64,000 nucleotides of DNA, from NCBI RefSeq assembly GCF_000717655.1, contig NZ_JNZY01000037.1:3617-67616 (forward strand), read 5' to 3'. This DNA comes from Streptomyces katrae (GTDB lineage Bacteria; Actinomycetota; Actinomycetes; Streptomycetales; Streptomycetaceae). Positions 16,625 to 25,215 of this stretch are shown here, in pieces. Both the position numbers and the translations under genes were made by a program. Each line of letters begins with the position of its first letter. Within the stretch, counting starts at the first letter, position 1. The notes below the pieces were generated by a model that searched no databases, was not told where the DNA came from, and saw only the letters and a program-made list of their open reading frames with translations.

Positions 16625-17021
16625 GTACCACCTCCTCGTTCTCTCGCACGGCCTCCGGAAAAGTAGCAGTGGTCGCCGTGGCCCGCCAACAGGTTCTTGC
16701 GGAGGCCCCGTAACCGGCAAACCCCCACCGGGCGGCCGGTCCGGATGTCGTGCAGCGACGTCCACCGGCCTGAGACCTCGCTCGGACGGGCACGGCACCG
16801 CCGGTGCCCGGTCGTGCGGCGGGGCCCTGCGGCCCGCGCCAGGTTGAGCCGCACCATCGAGGCGCATGAGGAGCCGTAGCCGTAGCCGTAGCCGTGCGTC
16901 GGCTTCGGCGGAGCCTCAGCCACACCGCCCCACCGGGGTTCGAGGCGCGGGAGCAGATCGGAGCCGATTGCTCCGCAGATATCCTGCCCAGTCGACAACC
17001 GACCAGGGAGGCCACCCCGCC
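16625..17021. other. Intergenic stretch between hydrolase leader and GNAT gene
   Basis: No gene seen in about 400 bases. A short tandem run of AGCCGT units lies near 16870-16895. The region must hold the promoters for the leftward leader/hydrolase unit and the rightward acetyltransferase. Confidence 0.4.
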
Positions 17022-17564
17022 ATGAGCAGCACCACGTCGTCCTTTCCCGATCGCATGGAACTGGCCGGGGAAGGCCTCGTCCTGCGCGACTGGACGGAAG
17101 GGGACCTGGCCGCCATGCCCGCGTTGTTCGACGACCCCGACGTCGCGTACTGGACGCCCCTCGTCTCGCCCTTCGACGAAGCGGCAGCCCGGGCACGGCT
17201 GGAACGGGACCGGCGGATGCGGGCCGAAGGCACGGTCATCCTGCTCGCCATCACCGTCGACGGACACGAACCCCTCGGCGAGGTGATGCTGCGACGCGCC
17301 CCCGAGGGCACGGAACTCGGCTACGCGGTCGGACCGGCCCACCGCGGCCAGGGGCTGGCCCCACGGGCGGTGCGCGTGATGGCCGCGTATGCCTTCGAGC
17401 AGCTGGGCGTGGACCAGGTGATCCTCGAGCTGGAGGCCGAGAACGCCGCCAGCGTTGCGGTCGCCGTGAAGGCGGGTTTCCGCCTGCTCGACGTCCCGTT
17501 GATCGAAGGCGACGAGAAGGGGCGGCCCTACGCCTTGCAGACCTGGGCCCTGGACCGCCCCTGA
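17022..17564 (+). CDS. GNAT N-acetyltransferase (RimJ/RimL type)
   Basis: A 180-residue acetyltransferase. 'LVLRDWTEGDLAAM' near residue 20 and the acetyl-CoA loop 'GYAVGPAHRGQGLAPRAVRVM' (part; the R-G-Q-G-L-A element, about residues 110-120) fit the RimJ/RimL branch, followed by 'NAASVAVAVKAGF'. It transfers acetyl from acetyl-CoA to an amine; the substrate is unknown. The ATG at 17022 has AGGGAGG 9 bases upstream. It stands alone. Confidence 0.85.
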   Translation: MSSTTSSFPDRMELAGEGLVLRDWTEGDLAAMPALFDDPDVAYWTPLVSPFDEAAARARLERDRRMRAEGTVILLAITVDGHEPLGEVMLRRAPEGTELGYAVGPAHRGQGLAPRAVRVMAAYAFEQLGVDQVILELEAENAASVAVAVKAGFRLLDVPLIEGDEKGRPYALQTWALDRP

Positions 17565-18151
17565 CCTCACGCCTGACCGTTGCCTGCCGATGCCTCGGCG
17601 TGCGGTGCGGCTCCGGATGCCCCCGGGCCCGCCGCCCTCCCGGCTCCCCTCGGGAGGCGGCGGCGCGTTGCCGGTTGACGGCGCCCGCTCCCCGGCGCTG
17701 ACTGGCCGGCAAGCCCACCACGAACCCGTCCGCCGTGCCCGCCTGCCACGCCCACGCCGTACTGACCGCCCCGGCGCACGGCGCCGCCCGCCGCGAAGCG
17801 CCGTCCTCACGGTCGAGCCCGGCAACCTGCGGCGCTTCACGTGGTCATCGGCCGGCTGGTCCAGCAAGGCCACGTCGTGGAGACCGCCCGGGGGAGGCCC
17901 CCTCCTGTGCTGCCGTGGCCCCATCCGCCCCTGCCGACAGGCGCGTTGAAGCACTGGTAGGAAACTTTCCTATCCGCTACGCTCCCCGACGGCGGCTTGG
18001 CGCGGTGCCTGATGCCATGGGCATGACGCGCTCAGCGAGAGCTCTGACCCGGCCGCCGTGACGCTGCCCCCTGCTCGCCCCCATGGTCCGGGGGCGGCGC
18101 TCTCCGCACCGGTGTCCAGCTCTCGCCGTTTCCCAGCCAAGGAGTCCAGGC
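17565..18151. other. Intergenic stretch with a palindrome and a faint coding relic
   Basis: No intact gene. Around 17838-17920 a + strand frame reads 'VVIGRLVQQGHVVETARGRP', which could be a worn winged-helix end, but neither start nor length supports a gene. The right part is the promoter region of the phosphoesterase operon, with the palindrome at 17958-17972. Confidence 0.4.
17958..17972. promoter_or_regulatory. Palindrome TAGGAAACTTTCCTA
   Basis: Perfect 7-bp arms around a central C, about 180 bases upstream of the secreted metallophosphoesterase start. GAAACTTTC-type palindromes are operator sequences for sugar-responsive regulators in Streptomyces, so this is a good candidate site; the protein that binds is not known. 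Confidence 0.6.
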
Positions 18152-19504
18152 ATGCACCTGTACGCCTCCGCCCCATCCCCCACATCAAGAGGTCGGCTGC
18201 GACCCGCCCTCCTCCTCGCGACCGTGGCCGCCGTACTCGCGCTCGTCGCCGGGCTCCTCCTCGCCTGGCCCGGCCGGGCCGGGGCCGCCGCCGACCCGCT
18301 CATCTCGCGCGGCAAGCCCGCCACCGCCTCCTCCACGGAGAGCTCTTCCCTCGGCGCCGCCAACGCCTTCGACGGCTCCGCCTCGACCCGCTGGGCCAGC
18401 GTCGAGGGCAAGGACCCGCAGTGGATCCGCGTCGACCTGGGGGCCGCCGCCACCGTCTCCCGCGTCAAGCTGACCTGGGAGGCCGCCTACGCCAAGGCCT
18501 ACCGCGTCGAGGTCTCCGCCGACGGCACGAACTGGACCAGGATCGCCGAGGAGAAGGCCGGCAACGGCGGCACGGACGACCTCGCCGGCCTCTCCGGCAA
18601 GGGCAGGTACCTGCGCGTGTACGGCACCGCGCGCGGCACGGCGTACGGCTACTCCCTCTTCGAGGCCGAGGTGTACGGCACCGTGGACGGCGTCCCGCCG
18701 GGCGGCGGCGCCTTCACGGTCGTTGCCGCCGGTGACATCGCCGCCCAGTGCACGGCGTCCGACAGCGGCTGCGCGCACCCGAAGACCGCCGCCCTGGCCC
18801 GGCAGATCGACCCGAAGTTCTACCTGACGATGGGCGACAACCAGTACGACGACGCCCGGATCGCCGACTTCCGCGCCTACTACGACAAGAGCTGGGGCGC
18901 CTTCAAGGCCAAGACCCACCCCGTACCCGGCAACCACGAGACGTACGACCCGGCCGGCTCCCTCGCCGGATACAAAGCGTACTTCGGGAACATCGCCTAC
19001 CCGCAGGGCAAGAGCTACTACAGCTTCGACGAGGGCAACTGGCACTTCATCGCCCTCGACTCCAACGCCTTCGACCAAGCCGCCCAGATCGACTGGCTCA
19101 AGGACGACCTCGCCGCCAACGGCAAGAAGTGCATCGCCGCCTACTGGCACCACCCCCTGTATTCCTCGGGCGGACACGGCAACGACCCCGTCTCCAAGCC
19201 CGTCTGGAAGATCCTCTACGGGGCCAAGGCCGACCTGGTCCTGAACGGACACGACCACCACTACGAACGGTTCGCCCCCCAGAACCCCGAGGGCAAGGCG
19301 GCCGCCGACGGGATCGTCGAGATCGTCGGCGGCATGGGCGGCGCCGAGCCCTACCCCATCGAGCAGGTGCAGCCCAACAGCCAGAAGCGCATCAGCGGCC
19401 AGTACGGGGTCCTCAAGCTCGACTTCACGGACTCGGGCTACAGCTGGACCTACGTCGCCGCCGACGGGGTCAAGGACACCAGCCCGAAGTACAGCTGCCA
19501 CTGA
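18152..19504 (+). CDS. Secreted metallophosphoesterase with F5/8 type C (discoidin) domain
   Basis: A 450-residue exported protein. The signal peptide is at residues 10-46 (LLLATVAAVLALVAGLLLAW ... AGA). A discoidin-type sugar-binding domain (ISRGKPATASST, FDGSASTRWAS, residues 50-180) follows, then a calcineurin-like phosphoesterase: GDIAAQ, GDNQYDD, GNHE, HHPLYSS and NGHDHHYERF are all present, so the metal site looks intact. It should hydrolyse phosphate esters outside the cell. The ATG follows CCAAGGAG with 8 bases spacing. It is the first gene of a three-gene operon, overlapping the transporter gene by one base. Confidence 0.87.
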   Translation: MHLYASAPSPTSRGRLRPALLLATVAAVLALVAGLLLAWPGRAGAAADPLISRGKPATASSTESSSLGAANAFDGSASTRWASVEGKDPQWIRVDLGAAATVSRVKLTWEAAYAKAYRVEVSADGTNWTRIAEEKAGNGGTDDLAGLSGKGRYLRVYGTARGTAYGYSLFEAEVYGTVDGVPPGGGAFTVVAAGDIAAQCTASDSGCAHPKTAALARQIDPKFYLTMGDNQYDDARIADFRAYYDKSWGAFKAKTHPVPGNHETYDPAGSLAGYKAYFGNIAYPQGKSYYSFDEGNWHFIALDSNAFDQAAQIDWLKDDLAANGKKCIAAYWHHPLYSSGGHGNDPVSKPVWKILYGAKADLVLNGHDHHYERFAPQNPEGKAAADGIVEIVGGMGGAEPYPIEQVQPNSQKRISGQYGVLKLDFTDSGYSWTYVAADGVKDTSPKYSCH

Positions 19505-20775
19505 TGTACCTGGCCAACACCGGCCGCCCGGACGCGCCGCCCCGCCTCCTCGGGGCCCGGCGGCGCGTCCCCGCCACCGTCATCGCGCTGGGCGCCGTCA
19601 GCCTCGTCACCGACGTCTCCTCCGAGATGGTCACGGCCGTGCTGCCGCTCTACCTCGTCCTGGGGCTCGGCCTCTCGCCGCTCCAATTCGGCTTCCTGGA
19701 CGGTATGTTCAACGGGGCCACCGCCTTCGTGCGGCTCCTCGGCGGCCGGCTCGCCGACCGCGGCGGCCGCCACAAGAGGGTCGCCGGTGCGGGCTACCTG
19801 CTCTCCGCCCTCTCCCGGCTCGGGCTGCTCCTCGCCGGCGGCGCCACCGCGGGGATCGCCGCCTCGCTCGCCGCCGACCGACTCGGCAAGGGCGTGCGCA
19901 CCGCCCCGCGCGACGCGCTGATCTCGCTCAGCGGCCCGCCGGAGTCACTGGGCCGGGCGTTCGGCGTGCACCGCGCCATGGACACCACCGGTGCGCTGCT
20001 GGGCCCGCTCGCCGCGTTCGCCGTGCTGTGGGCGACCGCCGACGCCTACGACGCGGTGTTCGCCGTCAGCTTCTGCACGGGCCTGCTCGGCGTGCTCCTG
20101 CTCGTGCTGTACGTCCCCTCCGCGGCTTCCGCGGCTTCCGCGGCCTCCGCGGCCTCCGCGCGACCGGTGCGGCCGACACCACTCCGGCACGCGGCGCTTC
20201 GTGATCCCGCCTTCCGTCGGATCCTGTACGCCGCCTCCCTGCTCGGAGCCGCCACCATCGGCGACTCCTTCCTCTACCTGCTCCTCCAGCGCAGCCTCGA
20301 CCTGCCGCCCGCCCTGTTCCCGCTGCTGCCGCTCGGCGCCGCCGCCGGATACCTGCTGCTCGCCGTCCCGGCCGGCCGGATCGCCGACCGCGTCGGGCGC
20401 CGGCTGCCGTTCCTGGCCGGACACGCCGCGCTGCTCGGCGCGTACGCCGTCCTGTTGCTCCCCGTGGCCTGGCCGGCCGTGGCCGCGGTGCCGGCACTCC
20501 TCGCCGTCTTCTACGCCTCCACCGACGGGGTCCTGATGGCGCTGGCCGGCCCCGTACTGCCCGCGCACCGCCGCGCCGGCGGGCTCGCGGTGCTCCAGAC
20601 CGGCCAGGCGCTGGCCCGGCTGCTGGGCGCCGCGGGTTTCGGGGCCGCCTGGACGTTCTGGGGGCAGGGGCCCGCCCTGGGGGCCGCGGCGCTCACCCTG
20701 GCGGGGGCGCTCGCGGCCGCCTGGCGCATTCTGCCCGCCGCCGCACCCGCCCTCGACACACCGGAGGCACCGTGA
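19504..20775 (+). CDS. Major facilitator superfamily transporter
   Basis: A 423-residue membrane protein with 11-12 helices. 'GGRLADRGGRHKRVAG' in the loop after helix 2 and 'GRIADRVGRRLPFLAG' in the second half are the paired MFS signature loops. 'VSLVTDVSSEMVTAVLPLYL' in helix 1 is typical of a branch often labelled as efflux or unknown. The central loop contains four 9-bp DNA repeats coding for AAS units (20122-20157). The start overlaps the upstream TGA (TGATG), and the end overlaps the next gene as GTGA. The substrate is unknown. Confidence 0.85.
   Translation: MYLANTGRPDAPPRLLGARRRVPATVIALGAVSLVTDVSSEMVTAVLPLYLVLGLGLSPLQFGFLDGMFNGATAFVRLLGGRLADRGGRHKRVAGAGYLLSALSRLGLLLAGGATAGIAASLAADRLGKGVRTAPRDALISLSGPPESLGRAFGVHRAMDTTGALLGPLAAFAVLWATADAYDAVFAVSFCTGLLGVLLLVLYVPSAASAASAASAASARPVRPTPLRHAALRDPAFRRILYAASLLGAATIGDSFLYLLLQRSLDLPPALFPLLPLGAAAGYLLLAVPAGRIADRVGRRLPFLAGHAALLGAYAVLLLPVAWPAVAAVPALLAVFYASTDGVLMALAGPVLPAHRRAGGLAVLQTGQALARLLGAAGFGAAWTFWGQGPALGAAALTLAGALAAAWRILPAAAPALDTPEAP
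20122..20157 (+). repeat. 9-bp tandem repeat (4 copies) inside the MFS gene
   Basis: Four copies of GCGGCTTCC/GCGGCCTCC encode Ala-Ala-Ser repeats in the central cytoplasmic loop of the transporter. The unit length is a multiple of three, so copy changes would only lengthen the loop. Confidence 0.8.
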
Positions 20776-21758
20776 ACCACCGGCCCGCACAGCTCCGCCG
20801 GCTCGCCCTCGTCGTGTTCGCCGTCCTGCTGCTCGGGGGCGGCTCCCTGGGCTACGTGCTGCACGCCAGGCACCGCGATCTGCCGGCTGCCGCCGCAGAC
20901 GGATCGTTCAGCCTGGCCGAACCCGGGCTCTACTACCGGGACTCGGCCACCGGGCAGGTCGCCCGCCGGAGCGGCACCGGCGGGCCGCCCGCCACGGGGG
21001 GCCCGGCGTGCGAGCGTTTCTACGCCGCGGGGGAGCGCGCCCTGTGCCTGCGCAAGCTGCCCGGCATCCCGGCCCGCACCCAGGCCCTCGTACTGGACCG
21101 GCAGCTGCGCGAGACCAAACGCCTGACCGTACCCGGCATCCCCAACCGGGCCCGCGTCTCGGCCTCGGGCAACGTACTGTCCTGGACGGCCTTCGCGATC
21201 GGCGACTCGTACGCCACGACCGGCTTCTCCACCCGGACCTCGATCCTCGACCTGCGCACCGGCTACCTGGTCAAGTCGATGGAGGAGATCCCGCTGACCA
21301 TCGACGGGACCCGCTACCACGCGCCCGACGTCAACTACTGGGGAGTGACCTTCGCCCGGGACGACAACCGCTTCTACGCCACGGTGTCGACCAAGGGCCG
21401 CACCCACCTCGTCGAGGGGGACCTGCACGCCTGGTCGGCGAAGGCTCTGCGCGAGAACGTCGAATGCCCGTCCCTGTCACCGGACAACACCCGCATCGCC
21501 TTCAAGAAGAAGGTGTCCGACGACCCCGCCGCACCCTGGCGGCTGTACGTCCTGGACCTGGCAGACCTGCGCGAACGCCCGCTCGCGGAGATGCACAGCG
21601 TCGACGACCAGGCGGCCTGGCTGGACGACGGGACCGTCGGCTACGCCCTCCCGGAAGGCGAAGGACGCGCCGCCGGCATCTGGTCGGTCCCGGCGGACGG
21701 CACGGGAGAACCCCGCCTCCTGGTACCCGGCGGCTCCTCTCCGGCCGCCACGAGCTGA
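20772..21758 (+). CDS. Membrane-anchored TolB-like beta-propeller protein
   Basis: A 328-residue protein with one N-terminal TM helix (LALVVFAVLLLGGGSLGYVL, about residues 11-30). The rest shows repeating units such as 'DDNRFYATVSTKGRTHLVEGDL', 'SPDNTRIAFKKKV' and 'LRLYVLDL'-like strands that fit a TolB/WD40-like propeller facing outward. The GTG at 20772 overlaps the transporter's stop (GTGA), so translation is coupled. It probably works with the exported phosphoesterase and transporter, but the shared task is unknown. Confidence 0.75.
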   Translation: MNHRPAQLRRLALVVFAVLLLGGGSLGYVLHARHRDLPAAAADGSFSLAEPGLYYRDSATGQVARRSGTGGPPATGGPACERFYAAGERALCLRKLPGIPARTQALVLDRQLRETKRLTVPGIPNRARVSASGNVLSWTAFAIGDSYATTGFSTRTSILDLRTGYLVKSMEEIPLTIDGTRYHAPDVNYWGVTFARDDNRFYATVSTKGRTHLVEGDLHAWSAKALRENVECPSLSPDNTRIAFKKKVSDDPAAPWRLYVLDLADLRERPLAEMHSVDDQAAWLDDGTVGYALPEGEGRAAGIWSVPADGTGEPRLLVPGGSSPAATS

Positions 21759-21764
21759 AAGGAG

Positions 21765-21788
21765 GCGGCCGGCTGCCGAGTCGGCCGC
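21765..21788 (+). terminator. Hairpin after the phosphoesterase operon
   Basis: GCGGCCG (21765-21771) pairs with CGGCCGC (21782-21788) across 10 bases, beginning 7 bases past the stop of the propeller gene. No T-run follows, which is usual for Streptomyces terminators. Confidence 0.5.
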
Positions 21789-22242
21789 TCCGGTCAGCTT
21801 TCGGGAGACGCGAAGTCTGTCCACCATGCGCCCATCACCTGTGGTCACACCGGATCATGCAGCGCCGCGGCCGTCCGGAGGCGCCGGCCCGACCGCTGCC
21901 GGCACCCGTCTCCCGCCGCAGTACGGGAGCGCCGTCGTCCTTCCCGACCGCCCGGCCCGGCCCGACCAGGTCACGCTGAGCCCCTGCCACCATCTCCAGC
22001 GGCTCGGCCGGGCGATCTGCTGCGGCTCCGTGCCCGGCCGCGGGCACGCCCCGCGTGCCCGACGGTCATGCCGACCAGGTCGAGGGGGGCGCGCCCGCTG
22101 GCCGGTTCGGCACTCTGACGCGACCGCGCCGGGCTGTGTTGAGCTACGTCACGGCACGGCCGTGCACCGGCACGCACTTCACCGGTGCGTCTTCGGTGTG
22201 CCGCCGAACGGCCCTTGTACGCCCGATGAGGTAGGAGAGGTC
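21789..22242. other. Intergenic stretch before the lectin gene
   Basis: No gene seen. Open frames here are Arg/Pro-rich and lack starts with ribosome sites. The right end holds the lectin promoter and the GTAGGAGAGG site. Confidence 0.45.
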
Positions 22243-22854
22243 ATGTCCCGTATCACACGAGGGACCGCGGCCACCGCCGTCGCCTTCGCCACCGTACTGG
22301 CGGCAACGCCCGCTGCCGGCGCGGCCGAAGGATCTGCCGTCGGGGCCGGGGCGGCGCCCCGCCCGGTGTACTGGACCGCGCAGCCGCAGGGGGTGACGGC
22401 CGCGGCGCCGCAGCGATTGCTGAACCAGGCCGTTTGGATCACCAACGACTTCGCCAAACGTCCCACCACCCAGTGTCTGGACGTCGACGCCAACGGCGGC
22501 GCCAACGGCACGGTGGTCCAGATCTGGCAGTGCAACGGCACCACCCAGCAACGCTGGTACCTCTGGAACAACGGCGCGCTCGAGAGCTACCGCTTCCCCG
22601 GCAAGTGCCTGGACGCGGACCTCAACGGGGGTGGCAACAACGGCACCAAGGTGCAGATCTGGGACTGCAACAACACATCGCAGCAGAGCTGGTCGCACCC
22701 TTCGGGCGACCGTGCCTTCTACAACGCCCGCTTCTACGGCGGCGGCAACATCGTCATGGACCGTGACGCGAACGTCCTGGGGAACGGCGCCCGCGTCCAG
22801 TTGTGGCAGAAGAACTTCCAGTCACAGCAGTGGTGGGACGTATGGACCGACTGA
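22243..22854 (+). CDS. Secreted ricin B-type lectin
   Basis: A 203-residue protein. The signal peptide (TAATAVAFATVLAATPAAGAA) ends near residue 28. The mature part is one ricin-type beta-trefoil with three repeats: 'QCLDVDANGGANGTVVQIWQCNGTTQQRW' (part), 'KCLDADLNGGGNNGTKVQIWDC' (part) and 'NIVMDRDANVLGNGARVQLWQK' (part), each with the QxW-like end. The C-terminus continues only to WWDVWTD. It binds sugars outside the cell; there is no catalytic domain. Strong ribosome site GTAGGAGAGG. Confidence 0.87.
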   Translation: MSRITRGTAATAVAFATVLAATPAAGAAEGSAVGAGAAPRPVYWTAQPQGVTAAAPQRLLNQAVWITNDFAKRPTTQCLDVDANGGANGTVVQIWQCNGTTQQRWYLWNNGALESYRFPGKCLDADLNGGGNNGTKVQIWDCNNTSQQSWSHPSGDRAFYNARFYGGGNIVMDRDANVLGNGARVQLWQKNFQSQQWWDVWTD

Positions 22855-22925
22855 CCCGGTAGCGGGGCAGCCCTGCAAGGGCGTCCGGACGTACGGCACA
22901 GCGGGTCCTCCCGGCCGGCCGGCGG

Positions 22926-23918
22926 TCACGGGCTCGGTGGGCCGGGCCGTCGGCGGTGGGGGAGCGGGCGGGTGTAGCGGCGGTGCAGTGCTTCGCGCGC
23001 GGCCTCGAAGGCGGTTTCGCCGCAGGAGGCGGGTCCCGCGGCGACGTCGGAGAGGGCATGGATCCGGGTGCGCTCCTCGGCGGCGATGGTTTCGCAGGCC
23101 CTCAGCATGTCCAGAGTCGGGGCTCCCGCGTTGACCAGGAGGACGGGCGCGTCCGGTGCGGCGGGCATCTTGAGGGGGAAGGTGACCAGCGACAGAACGG
23201 CGAGGCGTTCGCGGCTCTCGGCCCGGGCCCTGACCGTGCCCGTGGTGGCGGCCAGGTGCCCGCCGGCCGCCGTCACGTCGTGGAGCAGCCGCAGCGGGCC
23301 GGTCTCGGCCGACCTGCGGGAGCGCCGGGGCGTCACGAGCGGGTCCCGGGTGGCGATTTCGTTGCAGGCGAGCTCCAGGCGGCGGGCCACGCGTGGGTCC
23401 CGCAGGCCGGAGGCGAGGGCGAGGGCGTACGGGGCCAGGCGACCGTCGATCAGATCGTCGAGCGGCAGCAGCTTGAGGGTGCGGGCCCGCAGCAGCCAGG
23501 CCACCTCCACCCGGTAGCGGCCGTTGGGGTCGACGGCCTCCAGCTCGAGGCCGCTGTGCCAGCTGACGATGACCCGGTCATGGCGGTCGTCCCTGGGAGA
23601 AACCTCGACCTGCACGTCCGCCACGGACCAGCGGCGGTTCCCGTACTCGACGAGCGGCAGGCACAACTCCCCACCGGGGGTCAGGGCGCCGGACCGTGCC
23701 AGGCCGCTCAGGGTGGTGGTACCGGAGGGACGTGAGTGCAGCACGGCGCCGTCGAGGCGAACCGGCCGGAGGCTGCCGGCGAACGTCAGCACCGCCTCCC
23801 GGGGCAATCCCGATCCGCCTCGGCCGTCACCGGCCCCGAGGTGCGGGGTACTGGTACCGGAGCGGTCAATGGTCTCGGTGTCCGACTCTGCCCGAGCCAT
23901 CAGGTGCGTGAGATCCAT
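22926..23918 (-). CDS. Protein of unknown function (about 330 residues)
   Basis: No family recognised. The protein starts at the ATG at 23918 (MDLTHLMARAESD). A central part looks like a folded beta-rich domain ('LCLPLVEYGNRRWSVADVQVEV', 'VIVSWHSGLELEAV', 'YRVEVAWLLRARTLKLLPLDD'), and the C-terminal half is helical and basic. There is no signal or membrane segment, so it is cytoplasmic. There is no ribosome site; TATCGG lies 6-7 bases upstream, so the transcript may be leaderless. It is divergent from the thermolysin-like gene. A GTG or ATG further upstream would add low-complexity residues and is unlikely. Confidence 0.55.
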   Translation of the reverse strand: MDLTHLMARAESDTETIDRSGTSTPHLGAGDGRGGSGLPREAVLTFAGSLRPVRLDGAVLHSRPSGTTTLSGLARSGALTPGGELCLPLVEYGNRRWSVADVQVEVSPRDDRHDRVIVSWHSGLELEAVDPNGRYRVEVAWLLRARTLKLLPLDDLIDGRLAPYALALASGLRDPRVARRLELACNEIATRDPLVTPRRSRRSAETGPLRLLHDVTAAGGHLAATTGTVRARAESRERLAVLSLVTFPLKMPAAPDAPVLLVNAGAPTLDMLRACETIAAEERTRIHALSDVAAGPASCGETAFEAAREALHRRYTRPLPHRRRPGPPSP

Positions 23919-24183
23919 GACGGACCGATACCAGGGCCGTGGTGCTCGCGCAGGACGCCACGCCGGTGACGGGTCAGCCGGCTCCGGGCCAGAGGAGGCC
24001 ACCCAGCTTCGCGAGGGCGGCTTGACCGCGGCGGGCGGGGTGCGCGGGATCCGCTCCGCGACGGGAAGACCGCCCGACTCCGTGACTACTTCGCACCGGA
24101 CCTGATCAGCTGACGACGTCGACTTGACTGATCGAGTAGGGGAGGGTGCCGCCGCGGCCGGGCCGCCTGTCAGCATGCCGATC

Positions 24184-24987
24184 ATGACTGAGAGTGCATC
24201 TGTACGTCCGGTTCGCAGAATATTGGACGGCCGGAACGATCCCGACAGCCCGGTGTCGGCGCGCGAGGAGGGCGGAGCCCCGAGCGGCGACGCAGTGGTG
24301 GACGGTGCCTATGACGCCCTCGGCGTCACCTGGGACTTCTTCCGCACGGTGTACGGCCGCAACTCGATCGACGGCAGGGGCGGTCCCGTGGAGGCGGTCG
24401 TCCGCACCGGGGAGCCGGGTGTGGCCTGGCAGCGTTCGCGCATCCTCCTCGGTGACGGCGGGGTCCCGCCAGTGGAGGCGTTCGCCGAGCAGTTCACGGC
24501 CGGCATCATCCACCACACCGCCGAGCTGGAGTCGTACGGTGAACCCGGCGCGCTCGCCGCCTCGCTCGGGAACGTCTTCGGTGTCCTGGCCAAGCAGTAC
24601 GGCCTGCAGCACACGGTGCAGGAAGCGGACTGGCTGTTCGGCCGGGGCATCGCGTCCTCCGACGCAGCCGGCGGCTCACTCAAGGATCCCGCCCGGTTCC
24701 ACCAGGCGGCCCACATGACCGAGTACGACGACACCTCCGGCGACGACGGGGGCGTACACGCCAACGCGGGGATCCCGAGCCGCGCGTTCTACCTCGTCGC
24801 GACCGGGCTGGGCGGCCACGCCTGGGACCGGGCCGGGCGCATCTGGTACAAGGCGCTGATGGAGTACGCCGCCAGGACCACGAACTTCTCCGCATTCCGC
24901 TACGCGACCCTCGGTGCCGCCCGGGACCTCGACTGGTCGACGGACGTGGTGGCCGAGGCGTGGAGCGCGGTTGGCGTGGAGCGCTGA
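24184..24987 (+). CDS. Thermolysin-family (M4) homologue without zinc site
   Basis: A 267-residue protein aligning to the catalytic and C-terminal parts of M4 metallopeptidases: 'AYDALGVTWDFFRTVYGRNSIDG' (part), 'GIIHHTAELESYGEPGAL', 'NAGIPSRAFYLVATGLGG' and a helical end. The zinc motif HExxH is replaced by E102-Q-F-T-A106, and the third-ligand Glu of the family 'NESISD' is Ala126. Only the late His (H192) remains. No signal peptide or propeptide is present. It therefore cannot act as a normal zinc protease and may be a binding or inhibitory pseudoenzyme. The frame is intact over its whole length, so this is not simple decay. The ribosome site is weak. Confidence 0.75.
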   Translation: MTESASVRPVRRILDGRNDPDSPVSAREEGGAPSGDAVVDGAYDALGVTWDFFRTVYGRNSIDGRGGPVEAVVRTGEPGVAWQRSRILLGDGGVPPVEAFAEQFTAGIIHHTAELESYGEPGALAASLGNVFGVLAKQYGLQHTVQEADWLFGRGIASSDAAGGSLKDPARFHQAAHMTEYDDTSGDDGGVHANAGIPSRAFYLVATGLGGHAWDRAGRIWYKALMEYAARTTNFSAFRYATLGAARDLDWSTDVVAEAWSAVGVER

Positions 24988-25004
24988 CCGCACTCCACGG
25001 GCTC

Positions 25005-25038
25005 GGGCCCCGGCAGCCGCATACGGCTGCCGGGGCCC
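25005..25038 (+). terminator. Strong hairpin terminator
   Basis: GGGCCCCGGCAGCCG and its exact complement CGGCTGCCGGGGCCC flank the loop CATA, 18 bases past the stop of the M4-like gene. The 15-bp GC stem is typical of Streptomyces terminators. Confidence 0.85.
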
Positions 25039-25215
25039 GCGTCGTGTTGCCGGTGGTGCCGGTCGTGCCGCTCGGCCGCCCCGATCTGCGGCGTGATACC
25101 TGACATTCTCCCGCTTTGGGCAGAGGCCACCCTGCGTGCAATCGGGATCATGAGGGAGGGCGTTCGGCATGCGAACGCCAGTACGCACTCCCATCGTTCG
25201 CAGGAGGACATTCGC

